Shown one piece after another: positions 28,947 through 37,097 of a stretch of DNA of 64,000 nucleotides. The position numbers and the translations under genes were made by a program. The stretch lies in the NCBI RefSeq assembly GCF_002261345.1, contig NZ_NEVT01000009.1, forward strand, positions 1 through 64,000, given 5' to 3'. How positions within the stretch are numbered: the first letter of the stretch is position 1; every line of letters starts with the position of its first letter. This stretch comes from Bordetella genomosp. 2 (GTDB lineage: Bacteria; Pseudomonadota; Gammaproteobacteria; Burkholderiales; Burkholderiaceae_B). Under the pieces are notes generated by a model. The model worked only from the letters and a program-made list of their open reading frames with translations, had not been told where the DNA came from and searched no databases.

Positions 28947-29726
28947 ATGCCTTACGCTGATCTCGACCAGGTACGCCTTTACTACGTCATCGACGGCCCG
29001 GCCGACGCGCCGGTGCTGGTGCTGTCCAATTCGCTCGGCACCAGCGCCGACATGTGGGCGCGCCAGGTGCCGGAACTGTCGCGGCGCTTCCGCGTGCTGC
29101 GCTACGACACGCGCGGCCACGGCAAGTCGTCGGTGCCGGCGGGCGAATACAGCTTCGCCCAGCTGGCCGGCGACGTCGCCGGGCTGCTCGACCACCTGGA
29201 TATCGCCGACGCGTATTTCTGCGGCCTGTCGATGGGCGGCCCCACCGGCCTGCAACTGGCCCTGGACCACCCGCAGCGGGTGCGCAAGCTGGTGCTGTGC
29301 AATACCGCGGCGCGCATCGGCAGCGTCGAAAGCTGGTCGGCCCGCATCGCCGCGGTGGCGCAGGACGGCCTGGCGAACATGGCCCCGGCCCTGGTCGAGC
29401 GCTGGCTGTCGCCGGCCTACCGCGCCGCCGAGCCGGGCCTGACCCAGGTGCTGGTGGACATGCTGCGCCGCACCTCCGATGCCGGCTACAGCAGCAATTG
29501 CGCGGCCCTGCGCGACGCCGACCTGCGCGGCCGGCTGGCCGAGATCAAAGTGCCCACCCTGGTCATCGCCGGCACGCAGGACCCGGCCGCCACGCCGCGG
29601 GACGGCCGCGAGCTGGCGGCCGGCATCGCCGGCGCGCGCTACCTGGAGCTGGACACCTCGCATATTTCCAACTGGGAACAACCGGAAGCCTACACCCGCG
29701 CGGTGGCCGACTTCCTTTCGGAGTAA
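28947..29726 (+). CDS. pcaD: 3-oxoadipate enol-lactonase
   Basis: Alpha/beta-hydrolase that opens 3-oxoadipate enol-lactone to 3-oxoadipate. The 259-residue protein has the nucleophile elbow GLSMGG with S95, the oxyanion region NSLGTSADMW, RYDTRGHGKS typical of PcaD, and a C-terminal His in LDTSHISNW. It receives the CatC product and feeds PcaIJ. The ATG follows the YciI-like gene by 10 bases. Confidence 0.93.
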   Translation: MPYADLDQVRLYYVIDGPADAPVLVLSNSLGTSADMWARQVPELSRRFRVLRYDTRGHGKSSVPAGEYSFAQLAGDVAGLLDHLDIADAYFCGLSMGGPTGLQLALDHPQRVRKLVLCNTAARIGSVESWSARIAAVAQDGLANMAPALVERWLSPAYRAAEPGLTQVLVDMLRRTSDAGYSSNCAALRDADLRGRLAEIKVPTLVIAGTQDPAATPRDGRELAAGIAGARYLELDTSHISNWEQPEAYTRAVADFLSE

Positions 29727-29730
29727 GCCT

Positions 29731-30771
29731 ATGCAACGCTGGAAGCAACGCCCGGAAGGGTCCAACTGGGGGGATTTCGGCCCCGACGACCAGCTCGGCC
29801 GGCTCAACCTGCTGACCGAGCAGCAAGTGCTCAAGGGCGCGCGCGAGATCCGCGCCGGCAAGAGTTTCTGCCTGTCGCTGCCGCTGGACCTGCCCGGCGG
29901 CAACGTGCTGAACCCGCGCCGCCACCCGCCCCAGCTCAGCCCGACCCGGCTGCAGGACACGCCCTACCTGAACTTCCCGCTGCGCAACCTCAACCCCGAT
30001 GCCGTCGACGTGCTCAGCGACGACCAGGTGCTGCTGTCCATGCAGTACTCCACCCAGTGGGACTCGCTGGCGCATGTGGGCGCATTGTTCGACGCCGACG
30101 GCGACGGCCGCGCCGAGCTTTGCTACTACAACGGCTACCGGGCCGGCGTGGACGTGGTCGGGCCGGCCGACGGCGATCATGTCGGCTGCGGCTGCAACAG
30201 CGGCGGCCCGTCCGCCGCGCTGCGGCTGGGCGTGGAAAACCTGGCGCAGCATGGCATGCAGGGCCGCGGCGTGCTGGTCGACCTGGCGCGCCACTTCGGC
30301 ACCGGCCGCACCCTGGTCGGCCACGCCGAGCTGATGCAGGCGCTGCAGGCGGCCGGCATCGCCATCGAGCCGGGCGACATGCTGGTGCTGCGCACCGGCT
30401 TCGCCGAGAAAATCGTCGAGATGGCGGGCCAGCCCGATCCGGAAGTCCTGCACGCCTACGGCGCGGCGCTGGACGGCACCGACGCGGCCCTGCTGCAGTG
30501 GATCACCGACAGCGGCATCGTGGCGATCTGCGCCGACAACTACGCCGTCGAGCACTACCCGGCGCGCGAACGCCAGGGCCCGCGCGCCATGCTGCCGCTG
30601 CACCACCACTGCCTGTTCAAGCTTGGGCTGCCGCTGGCCGAACTGTGGTACCTGAAGGACCTGGCCGACTGGCTGCACGCCAACGGCCGGCACCACTTCA
30701 TGCTGACCGCCCCGCCCCTGCGCATGCCGCACGCCATCGGCTCGCCGGTCACCCCCATCGCGACGGTCTAG
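29731..30771 (+). CDS. Cyclase-family (kynurenine formamidase-like) hydrolase
   Basis: A 346-residue protein of the PF04199-type cyclase family, metal-dependent hydrolases related to kynurenine formamidase. The region TQWDSLAHVGALFDADGDG corresponds to the metal motif (HxGTHxD in formamidases) in altered form. CADNYAVEH and PLHHHCLFKLGLPLAELWYL are typical of this branch. It starts 4 bases after pcaD, so it belongs to the same operon. A lactone- or amide-opening step in aromatic catabolism is likely. Its TAG stop lies inside the CTAG target of the following insertion sequence. Confidence 0.85.
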   Translation: MQRWKQRPEGSNWGDFGPDDQLGRLNLLTEQQVLKGAREIRAGKSFCLSLPLDLPGGNVLNPRRHPPQLSPTRLQDTPYLNFPLRNLNPDAVDVLSDDQVLLSMQYSTQWDSLAHVGALFDADGDGRAELCYYNGYRAGVDVVGPADGDHVGCGCNSGGPSAALRLGVENLAQHGMQGRGVLVDLARHFGTGRTLVGHAELMQALQAAGIAIEPGDMLVLRTGFAEKIVEMAGQPDPEVLHAYGAALDGTDAALLQWITDSGIVAICADNYAVEHYPARERQGPRAMLPLHHHCLFKLGLPLAELWYLKDLADWLHANGRHHFMLTAPPLRMPHAIGSPVTPIATV

Positions 30772-30772
30772 C

Positions 30773-31815
30773 TGTGAAGATTCAATAGGTTGTATGCATG
30801 GTTCATCCGAACCGGATCTGAGAAACTGGAAATCGCCAAACCCCCAGTTCACTCAAGGAGTCCGGCCGGATGAACACCCATAAGCATGCCCGACTGACGT
30901 TCATACGTCGACTTGAAATGGTCCAACAACTGACCGCCAAGCAATTAAGCGCTCCCGAGGCAGCCGTGGTCTATGGGGTGACTGCGCCCACGGTACGCAA
31001 GTGGCTGGGGCGGTTCCTGGCCCAAGGCCAGGCGGGCCTGGCCGACGCGTCCTCGCGCCCGGCGGTCTCGCCCCGAGCGATTGCCCCGGCCAAGGCGCTG
31101 GCCATCGTGGAGCTGCGCCGCAAGCGGCTGACCCAGGCGCGCATCGCACAGGCCCTGGGCGTGTCCGCCAGCACCGTCAGCCGGGTCCTGGCTCGGGCCG
31201 GGCTGTCGCGCCTGGCCGATCTGGAGCCTGCCGAGCCGGTGGTGCGCTACGAACACTCGGCCCCAGGCGAGTTGTTGCATATCGACATCAAGAAGCTGGG
31301 CCGCATCCAGCGCCCCGGCCATCGCGTCACGGGCGATCGGCGCGATACCGTCGAGGGAGCTGGCTGGGACTACGTCTTCGTGGCCATCGACGACCACGCT
31401 CGCGTGGCTTTTACCGATATCCATCCCGATGAACGTAGCCCCAGCGCATGCCAGTTCCTACGGGATGCCGCGTCTTATTACGCCGCCCTGGGCGTGACCA
31501 TCAAGCGGCTGCTGACCGACAACGGCTCGGCCTTCCGTAGCCATGCCTTCGCCGCCTTGTGCCGCCAATTGGGCATCAAACACCGCTTCACGCGCCCTTA
31601 TCGGCCCCAGACCAATGGCAAGGCCGAGCGGTTCATCCAGTCGGCATTGCGAGAGTGGGCCTATGCCTACACCTATCAAAACTCACAGCACCGAGCCCTG
31701 GCCATGAATTCCTGGTTACACCACTACAACTGGCATCGACCTCACCAGGGCATCGGACGCGCCACACCCATCTCCAGACTCAACCTGGTTGGATACAACG
31801 TCTTGACACTTCACA
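30773..31815 (+). mobile_element. IS481-family insertion sequence (IS481/IS1002 type)
   Basis: A 1,043-bp element. Its ends match in inverted orientation: TGTGAAGATTCAATAGGTTG on the left, and on the right a complement that agrees at about 17 of the first 23 positions. The flanks show the family's NCTAGN target, TCTAGC on the left and CCTAGC on the right, differing at the first base. The left terminus and transposase closely resemble Bordetella IS481 but with many substitutions, which suits IS1002 or a divergent IS481; I cannot distinguish these without a search. Confidence 0.92.
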
Positions 31816-31820
31816 CCTAG
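30870..31820 (+). CDS. IS481-family transposase
   Basis: A 316-residue DDE transposase with an N-terminal helix-turn-helix (AAVVYGVTAPTVRKWLGRFLAQG), a second HTH (IAQALGVSASTVSRVLARAG) and an rve-type catalytic core. The acidic residues lie in LLHIDIKKLG, LLTDNGSAF and the KAERFIQSALREW region. The reading frame is intact, so the element may be active. Its last three bases (TAG at 31818-31820) come from the target CTAG outside the right end, so the protein borrows its stop codon from the host site. Confidence 0.95.
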   Translation: MNTHKHARLTFIRRLEMVQQLTAKQLSAPEAAVVYGVTAPTVRKWLGRFLAQGQAGLADASSRPAVSPRAIAPAKALAIVELRRKRLTQARIAQALGVSASTVSRVLARAGLSRLADLEPAEPVVRYEHSAPGELLHIDIKKLGRIQRPGHRVTGDRRDTVEGAGWDYVFVAIDDHARVAFTDIHPDERSPSACQFLRDAASYYAALGVTIKRLLTDNGSAFRSHAFAALCRQLGIKHRFTRPYRPQTNGKAERFIQSALREWAYAYTYQNSQHRALAMNSWLHHYNWHRPHQGIGRATPISRLNLVGYNVLTLHT

Positions 31821-31831
31821 CCCTCGCGGGG

Positions 31832-32080
31832 CCAGGTGTCTGGCACCTCCAAAACACCACGGCCCGCTCAAGCACCCAGGTGTCTGACACCCCTGGCGAT
31901 GCCCCCCCTGCCAGCAAGCACCGTCCCAGGGGGGTGTCAGACACCTCGCCAAAACACCACCTCGCCCACCCAAGCACCCAGGTGTCTGACACCCCCTGGC
32001 GATGCCCCCCCCTGCCAGCAAGCACCGTCCCAGGGGGGTGTCAGACACCTCGCCAAAACACCACCTCGCCCTCGCCCCTG
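31832..32080. repeat. Tandemly duplicated GTGTC element, cluster 4
   Basis: Two direct copies of a unit of about 102 bp begin at 31871 and 31973 (both starting AGCACCCAGGTGTCTGACAC), with a shorter, decayed part-copy from 31832. Inside each unit, inverted arms form a hairpin: about 31878-31893 with 31931-31946, and 31980-31996 with 32035-32050. The copies differ by one C in each of two C runs (4 versus 5 and 7 versus 8). No ORF is credible. Copy number could vary between strains. Confidence 0.8.
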
Positions 32081-32180
32081 CCGGCCCCCGCCTGCATCCA
32101 ATTTCTGTTACCAACGGTGGTTGCGCGGCGCCCGGGCCGGCTTTATGTTGAACGCTCAGCCGCGCAACGCAGGAGCCGCC

Positions 32181-32513
32181 ATGAAAACTCGTCTCGCCGG
32201 CCTGTTGCTGGCCCTCGGCTGCGCCGTGGCGGGGGCCCAGAGCCTGCCTTACGGCGTGTCGATCAACGACCTGGCCGCGTTCCGCCAGGCCGACGGCCTG
32301 TCGGTCATCACGGGCACGGTGCGCAACTATGGCAAGCGGCCCGTGCACGGGCTGTCGGTCACCTTCGTGCTGTACGACGCCGCCGGCCGCGAAGTGGGCC
32401 GCACCTCCGACCAGCGCGAGGCCCCGCTGGCGCCGGGCGAGACCTGGCTGGTGCGCGCCACCACCCCGCATGCGTTCACCCGCTTCACCGCCCTGGACAT
32501 CAAGTCGCGGTAG
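32181..32513 (+). CDS. Small exported FxLYD-domain protein
   Basis: A 110-residue protein with a signal peptide (MKTRLAGLLLALGCAVAGA, cleavage near residue 19). The rest is a single beta-sandwich-like domain containing VTGTVRNYGKRP and FVLYDAAGREVGRT, the FxLYD pattern. AGGAG lies 6 bases before the ATG. A periplasmic location is expected. The function is unknown; the carbonic anhydrase gene follows 95 bases later on the same strand. Confidence 0.85.
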   Translation: MKTRLAGLLLALGCAVAGAQSLPYGVSINDLAAFRQADGLSVITGTVRNYGKRPVHGLSVTFVLYDAAGREVGRTSDQREAPLAPGETWLVRATTPHAFTRFTALDIKSR

Positions 32514-32608
32514 CGCCCGCGCCCCGGCAGCAGGCCCCCAGCGGGCTGTCAGCACAGTGTGGGAAAATAGAGACCGTTGTGAACCATAACAACAAAAGGA
32601 TATCCCCC

Positions 32609-33256
32609 ATGTTCCCAAAACGACTTTCCGACGGCTACCAGGCATTCCTGGAGGGCCGCTTCCACAACGAACGCGCCCGCTACGAGCAACTGGGCGAAAC
32701 CGGGCAAAGCCCGGAGATCCTGCTCATCGGCTGTTGCGATTCGCGCGTCTCGCCAGAGGTCATCTTCGACGCCGGCCCGGGCGAAATGTTCGTGATCCGC
32801 AACGTCGCCAACCTGGTGCCCCCCTATGAAGGCGAGGCCGAAGCCTCCTCGTACCACGGCACCAGCGCGGCCATCGAATTCGCCGTCAACGCGCTCGAGG
32901 TCAAGCACATCGTGGTGCTCGGCCACGCTTCGTGCGGCGGCGTGCGCGCGGTGTTCGACGACGCCGAGCCGCTGACCAAGATCGACTTCGTCGGCAAGTG
33001 GATGTCGCAGATCACCCCGGTATCCGAGAACCTGCCGCGCACCGGCGACCGCGCCACCGACATCCAGCGCCTGGAATGGGCGGTGGTGGGGCACAGCCTG
33101 GCCAACCTGATGACCTTCCCGTCGATCCGCGCCCGGGTCCAGCAGGGCAAGCTGGAACTGCACGGCGCCTACTTCGGCGTGGCCACGGGGTTGCTGTTCC
33201 TGCGCGACCCCGCCAGCGGCGAATTCTCGCCCTGCCAGGCGCAGCCGGCGGCCTGA
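32609..33256 (+). CDS. can: Beta-class carbonic anhydrase
   Basis: Zinc enzyme interconverting CO2 and bicarbonate, supplying bicarbonate to carboxylases such as the PEP carboxylase encoded earlier in the window. At 215 residues it has the E. coli Can layout: C42, D44 and R46 in GCCDSRVSPE, and H106 and C109 in GHASCGGV. The ATG at 32609 is preceded by AAAGGA. The protein should be cytoplasmic. Confidence 0.95.
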   Translation: MFPKRLSDGYQAFLEGRFHNERARYEQLGETGQSPEILLIGCCDSRVSPEVIFDAGPGEMFVIRNVANLVPPYEGEAEASSYHGTSAAIEFAVNALEVKHIVVLGHASCGGVRAVFDDAEPLTKIDFVGKWMSQITPVSENLPRTGDRATDIQRLEWAVVGHSLANLMTFPSIRARVQQGKLELHGAYFGVATGLLFLRDPASGEFSPCQAQPAA

Positions 33257-33263
33257 CGCCCCG

Positions 33264-33287
33264 GGGCAGGCCTCGTTCGGTCTGCCC
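33264..33287. terminator. Bidirectional hairpin between convergent genes
   Basis: A 9-bp stem with one G-T pair (GGGCAGGCC at 33264-33272, GGTCTGCCC at 33279-33287) and loop TCGTTC, between the carbonic anhydrase and amidase stop codons. Confidence 0.55.
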
Positions 33288-33295
33288 GGCGGGCC

Positions 33296-34711
33296 TTACA
33301 ACCCGGCAGCCGCCAGGTCCGGCGTGCGCCGGTGCCAATCGGTGGCGCGCTGGAACGCCGTGCCGATGCGGCCGAGGGTCGCCTCGTCGAACGGCTTGCC
33401 CAGCAGCTGGATGCCCAGCGGCAGCCCTTGCGCGGAAAACCCGGCCGGCAGCGCCAGCCCCGCCGCGCCCAGGAAATTGCCCGGCCGGCTGAACGCGGCC
33501 AGGGGCGTCTGCGCTTCGTCGACCTCGGCCAGCGGGCAGGCGGCGAACGGCTGCGCGGGGGTCAGCAGCGCGTCGATGCCGCGCATCCAGTCGCGCCATT
33601 GCCGGCATGCCTGGGCATGCCACTGCATGGCCTCGATGTAGTCGGCCGCCGACAGCGCCTTGCCACCCAGCACCCGCGCGCGCACGAATTCGCCCAGCGG
33701 CAGGCCGGCATCCTCGATGTAGCCGCGATGCCGGGCGTAGGCCTCGGCGGCAATGATGCGGCCATTGGCCAGCATCATGGCATGGAAATCGAACGGCAGC
33801 TCGCGCTCCTGCACGTGCGCGCCCAGCGCCTGCAGGACTGCGCGCGCCTGCTGCAGGGACCGCTCCATGTCCGCGTCCACTGCCACCGGATACTGCCGCG
33901 GCGCCATCACGGCGATGTGCACGCCGGCCAGCGGCGCATCATCCTCGTCCGGCGCGGCGTAGTCCAGGCGCGGCGCCGCCAGCGTGGCCGCGTCGTGGGG
34001 GTCTGGGCCGGCCAGCGCCTGGGCCAGCAGCATGGCGTCGTGCGCATCGCGCGTCATGGGCCCGATCGAATCCAGGGTATGCGACAGCGGCACCGCGCCG
34101 TGCAGGCTGATCAGCCCGCGGGTGGTCTTCAGGCCGGTGATGCCGTTCAGCGCCGCCGGAATGCGCACCGACCCGCCCGTGTCCGACCCCAGCGCCGCCG
34201 GCGCCAGGCCGGCGGCCACCGCCACGCCCGAGCCGCTCGACGAACCGCCGGGAATGCGGTGGCAGGCCAGGTCCCACGGGTTGCGGGGCGTGCCCATGAC
34301 CGGGTTGGTGCCCCAGCCGCCGAAGGCGAACTCGACCATGTGCGTCTTGCCCAGGATCACCATGCCGGCATCCAGCAGCCGCCGCACCGCCGTGGCGGTG
34401 AAGCTGCTGCGGCGCTGCCGCCAGGCCTGTGAGCCGGCCGTGGTGACCTGGCCCCGCACCTCGCACAAATCCTTGACGGCGATCGGCAGGCCGTCGAGCG
34501 GCCCCAGCACATAGCCCGCCGCGCGCCGCGCGTCGGCGGCGGCCGCCAGTTGCAGCGCGCCTTCGGCGTCCACCTGCACATAGGCGTGCAGGGCCGGGTT
34601 GGCGCGCTCGATGCGGGCCAGGTAGTGGCGCGCCAGCTCGACCGCGCTGTAGCGCCCGGCGGCCAGGCCGGCCGCCAGTTCGGACAATGTCGAAAAAGCC
34701 AGGTCAGCCAT
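33296..34711 (-). CDS. Amidase-signature hydrolase
   Basis: A 471-residue amidase-signature enzyme with the Ser-cisSer-Lys triad: K80 in IAVKD, the cis-Ser within GGSSSGSG near residues 155-162, and nucleophile S181 in GSDTGGSVR. It hydrolyses an amide to acid and ammonia; it could alternatively be an aryl acylamidase. It follows the substrate-binding-protein gene by 18 bases on the same strand, so the binding protein and amidase are cotranscribed. That suggests the Liv system imports an amide which this enzyme then cleaves. Confidence 0.9.
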   Translation of the reverse strand: MADLAFSTLSELAAGLAAGRYSAVELARHYLARIERANPALHAYVQVDAEGALQLAAAADARRAAGYVLGPLDGLPIAVKDLCEVRGQVTTAGSQAWRQRRSSFTATAVRRLLDAGMVILGKTHMVEFAFGGWGTNPVMGTPRNPWDLACHRIPGGSSSGSGVAVAAGLAPAALGSDTGGSVRIPAALNGITGLKTTRGLISLHGAVPLSHTLDSIGPMTRDAHDAMLLAQALAGPDPHDAATLAAPRLDYAAPDEDDAPLAGVHIAVMAPRQYPVAVDADMERSLQQARAVLQALGAHVQERELPFDFHAMMLANGRIIAAEAYARHRGYIEDAGLPLGEFVRARVLGGKALSAADYIEAMQWHAQACRQWRDWMRGIDALLTPAQPFAACPLAEVDEAQTPLAAFSRPGNFLGAAGLALPAGFSAQGLPLGIQLLGKPFDEATLGRIGTAFQRATDWHRRTPDLAAAGL

Positions 34712-34729
34712 GCCGATGCGTCTCCAGGA

Positions 34730-35959
34730 TCAGCGCTTGTCCCACGCGGGGATGGGATACACGGGTTTCTGTACGGCCACGTCCTGCGGCCAGACCGGCG
34801 CCATGCCCTTGCCCGGCAGCACCTGCACCACCGGGAACGGCATCTTGAGCTGGCGCCCGGTATCGTCGATGGCGTACGGCCCGGCCATCACGGTGACCTT
34901 GTCCGACAGGTCGAGCGAGGCCTGCTTCAGCGCGGCCGCGTCGGTGCCGCCGGCCTTCTCGATGATCTCCTCGGTCAGCGCCGCCGCGCCATAGGCCAGC
35001 GCGGTCTGGAAGTCGGGCGGGAACTCGGCCTTGGGATACAGGCGGTCGTAAGCCTTGGCGAATTCCTCGCGCGACAGGCCGGCCGTGACCTTCCAGTTGA
35101 TCGCCGGATGGTAGTTGGTATGGCTGAAGATATAGTGCGCGTCGGCGCCGATGGCCTGGAACTGCGGCGTGGACGCGTACACCATGAAGATGAACGGGAA
35201 GTTGATGTCCAACTGCTTGAGCTGGCGCGTCATGCTGATCAGGTCGCCTTCATACGGCGTGGGGAACAGCGCCTCCGCGCCCGAGGCCTTGGCTTTCTGC
35301 AGCAACGTGCTGAAGTCCTTCTGCCCCTTCGGGTACTTCTCGTACATCACCACTTCGATGCCGTTCTTGGCGGCCTGGTCCTTGCCGCTCTGCGCCAGCC
35401 CGGCCGGGTACGGCTCGTCCGAATACAGGATGGCGGCCTTCTTCACGCCCAGGTTGCCGGCCAGCGCCATCGAGGCGCTGAGCATGGCCGACACCGGCAT
35501 CTGGGTGCCGGACACCATGTACTTGAAGCCCTGCTTGTACAGGTCGTCGCTGGCCGCCGACCACACCATCATGTACTTGCCCAGGCGCTCGGTCACGGTG
35601 GCGGCCGCGGCCGTCAGGGTCGAGCCGAAGGGAGCGAAGACCAGATCGACTTTTTCGTCCACAATCAGGCGCTCGTAGACCCGCGTGACCATCTGCTTGT
35701 CGCTGCGGTCGTCCAGCTTGACCAGTTCCACCGGATACTTCTTGCCCTTGATCTCTATGCCGCCGCGCCGGTTGACGTCGTCGACCCACACTTCCACGCC
35801 GCGCACGCCCGACTGCGAGGCCAGCGCGAAGCTGCCGGTGGACGACACGGTCATGCCGATGCGTATTTTGTCCGACGTCTGCGCCAACCCGGCCGCCGGC
35901 ACCAGGGCGGCGGCCAGCGCAAGCGCCGGCAGCCGCGACCACCACGATTTTCCGCACAT
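34730..35959 (-). CDS. ABC transporter periplasmic binding protein, Liv type (system 1)
   Basis: A 409-residue periplasmic ligand-binding protein (Peripla_BP_6 type) starting KIRIGMTVSSTGSFA after a signal peptide cleaved near residue 26 (PAAGLA-Q). The ATG at 35959 is preceded by AGGAGA, whereas upstream in-frame starts would disrupt the signal peptide. It delivers substrate to the livMHGF system on the opposite strand at 37098-40469. It is divergent from a LysR gene and cotranscribed with the amidase. Confidence 0.9.
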   Translation of the reverse strand: MCGKSWWSRLPALALAAALVPAAGLAQTSDKIRIGMTVSSTGSFALASQSGVRGVEVWVDDVNRRGGIEIKGKKYPVELVKLDDRSDKQMVTRVYERLIVDEKVDLVFAPFGSTLTAAAATVTERLGKYMMVWSAASDDLYKQGFKYMVSGTQMPVSAMLSASMALAGNLGVKKAAILYSDEPYPAGLAQSGKDQAAKNGIEVVMYEKYPKGQKDFSTLLQKAKASGAEALFPTPYEGDLISMTRQLKQLDINFPFIFMVYASTPQFQAIGADAHYIFSHTNYHPAINWKVTAGLSREEFAKAYDRLYPKAEFPPDFQTALAYGAAALTEEIIEKAGGTDAAALKQASLDLSDKVTVMAGPYAIDDTGRQLKMPFPVVQVLPGKGMAPVWPQDVAVQKPVYPIPAWDKR

Positions 35960-36040
35960 GAGACTTCTCCTGTCATGGGTATGAGAGAGACAACATGGAA
36001 GCCGACCCGGCATGGCAAGCGCGCAGAAACTGAGCAATAC

Positions 36041-36055
36041 TTGCGCAACGGGCAA
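36041..36055. promoter_or_regulatory. Candidate LysR box
   Basis: TTGC-GCAACGG-GCAA satisfies T-N11-A within a 15-base dyad. It lies in the 131-base region between the divergent binding-protein and LysR genes. The dyad is short, so chance is possible. Confidence 0.35.
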
Positions 36056-36090
36056 GATAGCGTATAACAAATAGGCATGGAGCGCACGCC

Positions 36091-37008
36091 TTGAACAACA
36101 AACTGAGTTACCGGCAAACCGAAATGCTCTGGGCCATCGTCATGGCCGGCTCCATCAGCGGCGCCGCCCGGCTGCTGGCGATCAGCCAGCCGGCCGTCAG
36201 CCGCATGCTGGCCCAGACCGAAAAGCAGCTGGGCCTGACCCTGTTCGAGCGGGCGCGCGGGCGCCTGCAGCCCACCACCCAGGTGCACAGCCTGTTCGAG
36301 GAAATCGAGAAGACCCAGCGCATGATGCAGCGCGTCAACGACCTGGCCGACGCCCTGGCCGGCCACGGCGCCGGCGTGCTGCGGCTGGCGTCCATTCCCA
36401 GCCTGGCGCAGTACCTGGTGCCGCGCGCGGTGGCGCGCTTCCAGCGCCGCCACCCCGACATCCTGCTGCGCATGAACGCCGCCGCGCTGCCGCCGCTGAT
36501 CGCCGACGTCCTGCAGGGCGAGGCCGAGCTCGGCCTGGTGGTGATGCAGACCGATCACCCGTTCCTGAAGGCCCACCCCCTGCACACCGGCCGCATGGTG
36601 GCCGCCATCCCGCGCGACCACCCGCTGGCGCAGCGCCCGCGGGTCGCGCTGGCCGACCTGTCGCCGCACCCCCACATCGTGGTCGGCACGCGCATGCCGT
36701 ACGGCATGCTGGTGCAATCCGCCTTCGAGCAGGCCGGCCTGCCGTGCCGGATGTGCGCCGACGTGCCCTGGAGCAACCTGGCCTGCGCGCTGGTCAACGC
36801 CGGCGTGGGCATCGCCATCGTCGACGAGTTCACCGTCATGAGCAACCAGTGGCCGGGGCTGGTCATCGTGCCGCTGGCCGAGGAGATCCCCCTGCACATC
36901 AGCGCCGTCCACGCCACCAACCGGCCGCTGTCGAAACTGGGCGCGCAGTTCCTGGACGACCTGCGCACGGTGCTGCAAGAGGCCTTTTCCGACCAAAACC
37001 AGGGTTAA
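36091..37008 (+). CDS. LysR-family regulator of Liv system 1
   Basis: A 305-residue LysR regulator beginning at a TTG codon, with GGAG about 9 bases before it and no better ATG before the conserved helix-turn-helix (MLWAIVMAGSISGAARLLAISQPAVSRMLAQTEKQ is all in the first 50 residues). The effector domain continues to residue 305. It stands between the divergent binding-protein/amidase operon and livMHGF, so it probably controls both. Confidence 0.9.
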   Translation: MNNKLSYRQTEMLWAIVMAGSISGAARLLAISQPAVSRMLAQTEKQLGLTLFERARGRLQPTTQVHSLFEEIEKTQRMMQRVNDLADALAGHGAGVLRLASIPSLAQYLVPRAVARFQRRHPDILLRMNAAALPPLIADVLQGEAELGLVVMQTDHPFLKAHPLHTGRMVAAIPRDHPLAQRPRVALADLSPHPHIVVGTRMPYGMLVQSAFEQAGLPCRMCADVPWSNLACALVNAGVGIAIVDEFTVMSNQWPGLVIVPLAEEIPLHISAVHATNRPLSKLGAQFLDDLRTVLQEAFSDQNQG

Positions 37009-37017
37009 CACTTAACC
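37003..37017. promoter_or_regulatory. Perfect palindrome before livM
   Basis: GGTTAA-CAC-TTAACC is a perfect 15-base palindrome that overlaps the LysR stop codon and lies about 80 bases before the livM ATG. It could be the operator of the livMHGF operon or a weak hairpin. No T tract follows. Confidence 0.4.
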
Positions 37018-37097
37018 TGTAGTTATGGTTTTGTGGGCGCAAACTGTTCATAATTTCCGGCAAGCCCCCAACCGCAGCCCGGCCCGGAGGATCTCCC

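Noticed and set aside
31871-32080. Possible CRISPR array
   Set aside because: There are only two units, the repeats are internal palindromes with no unique spacers between them, and no cas genes are present.
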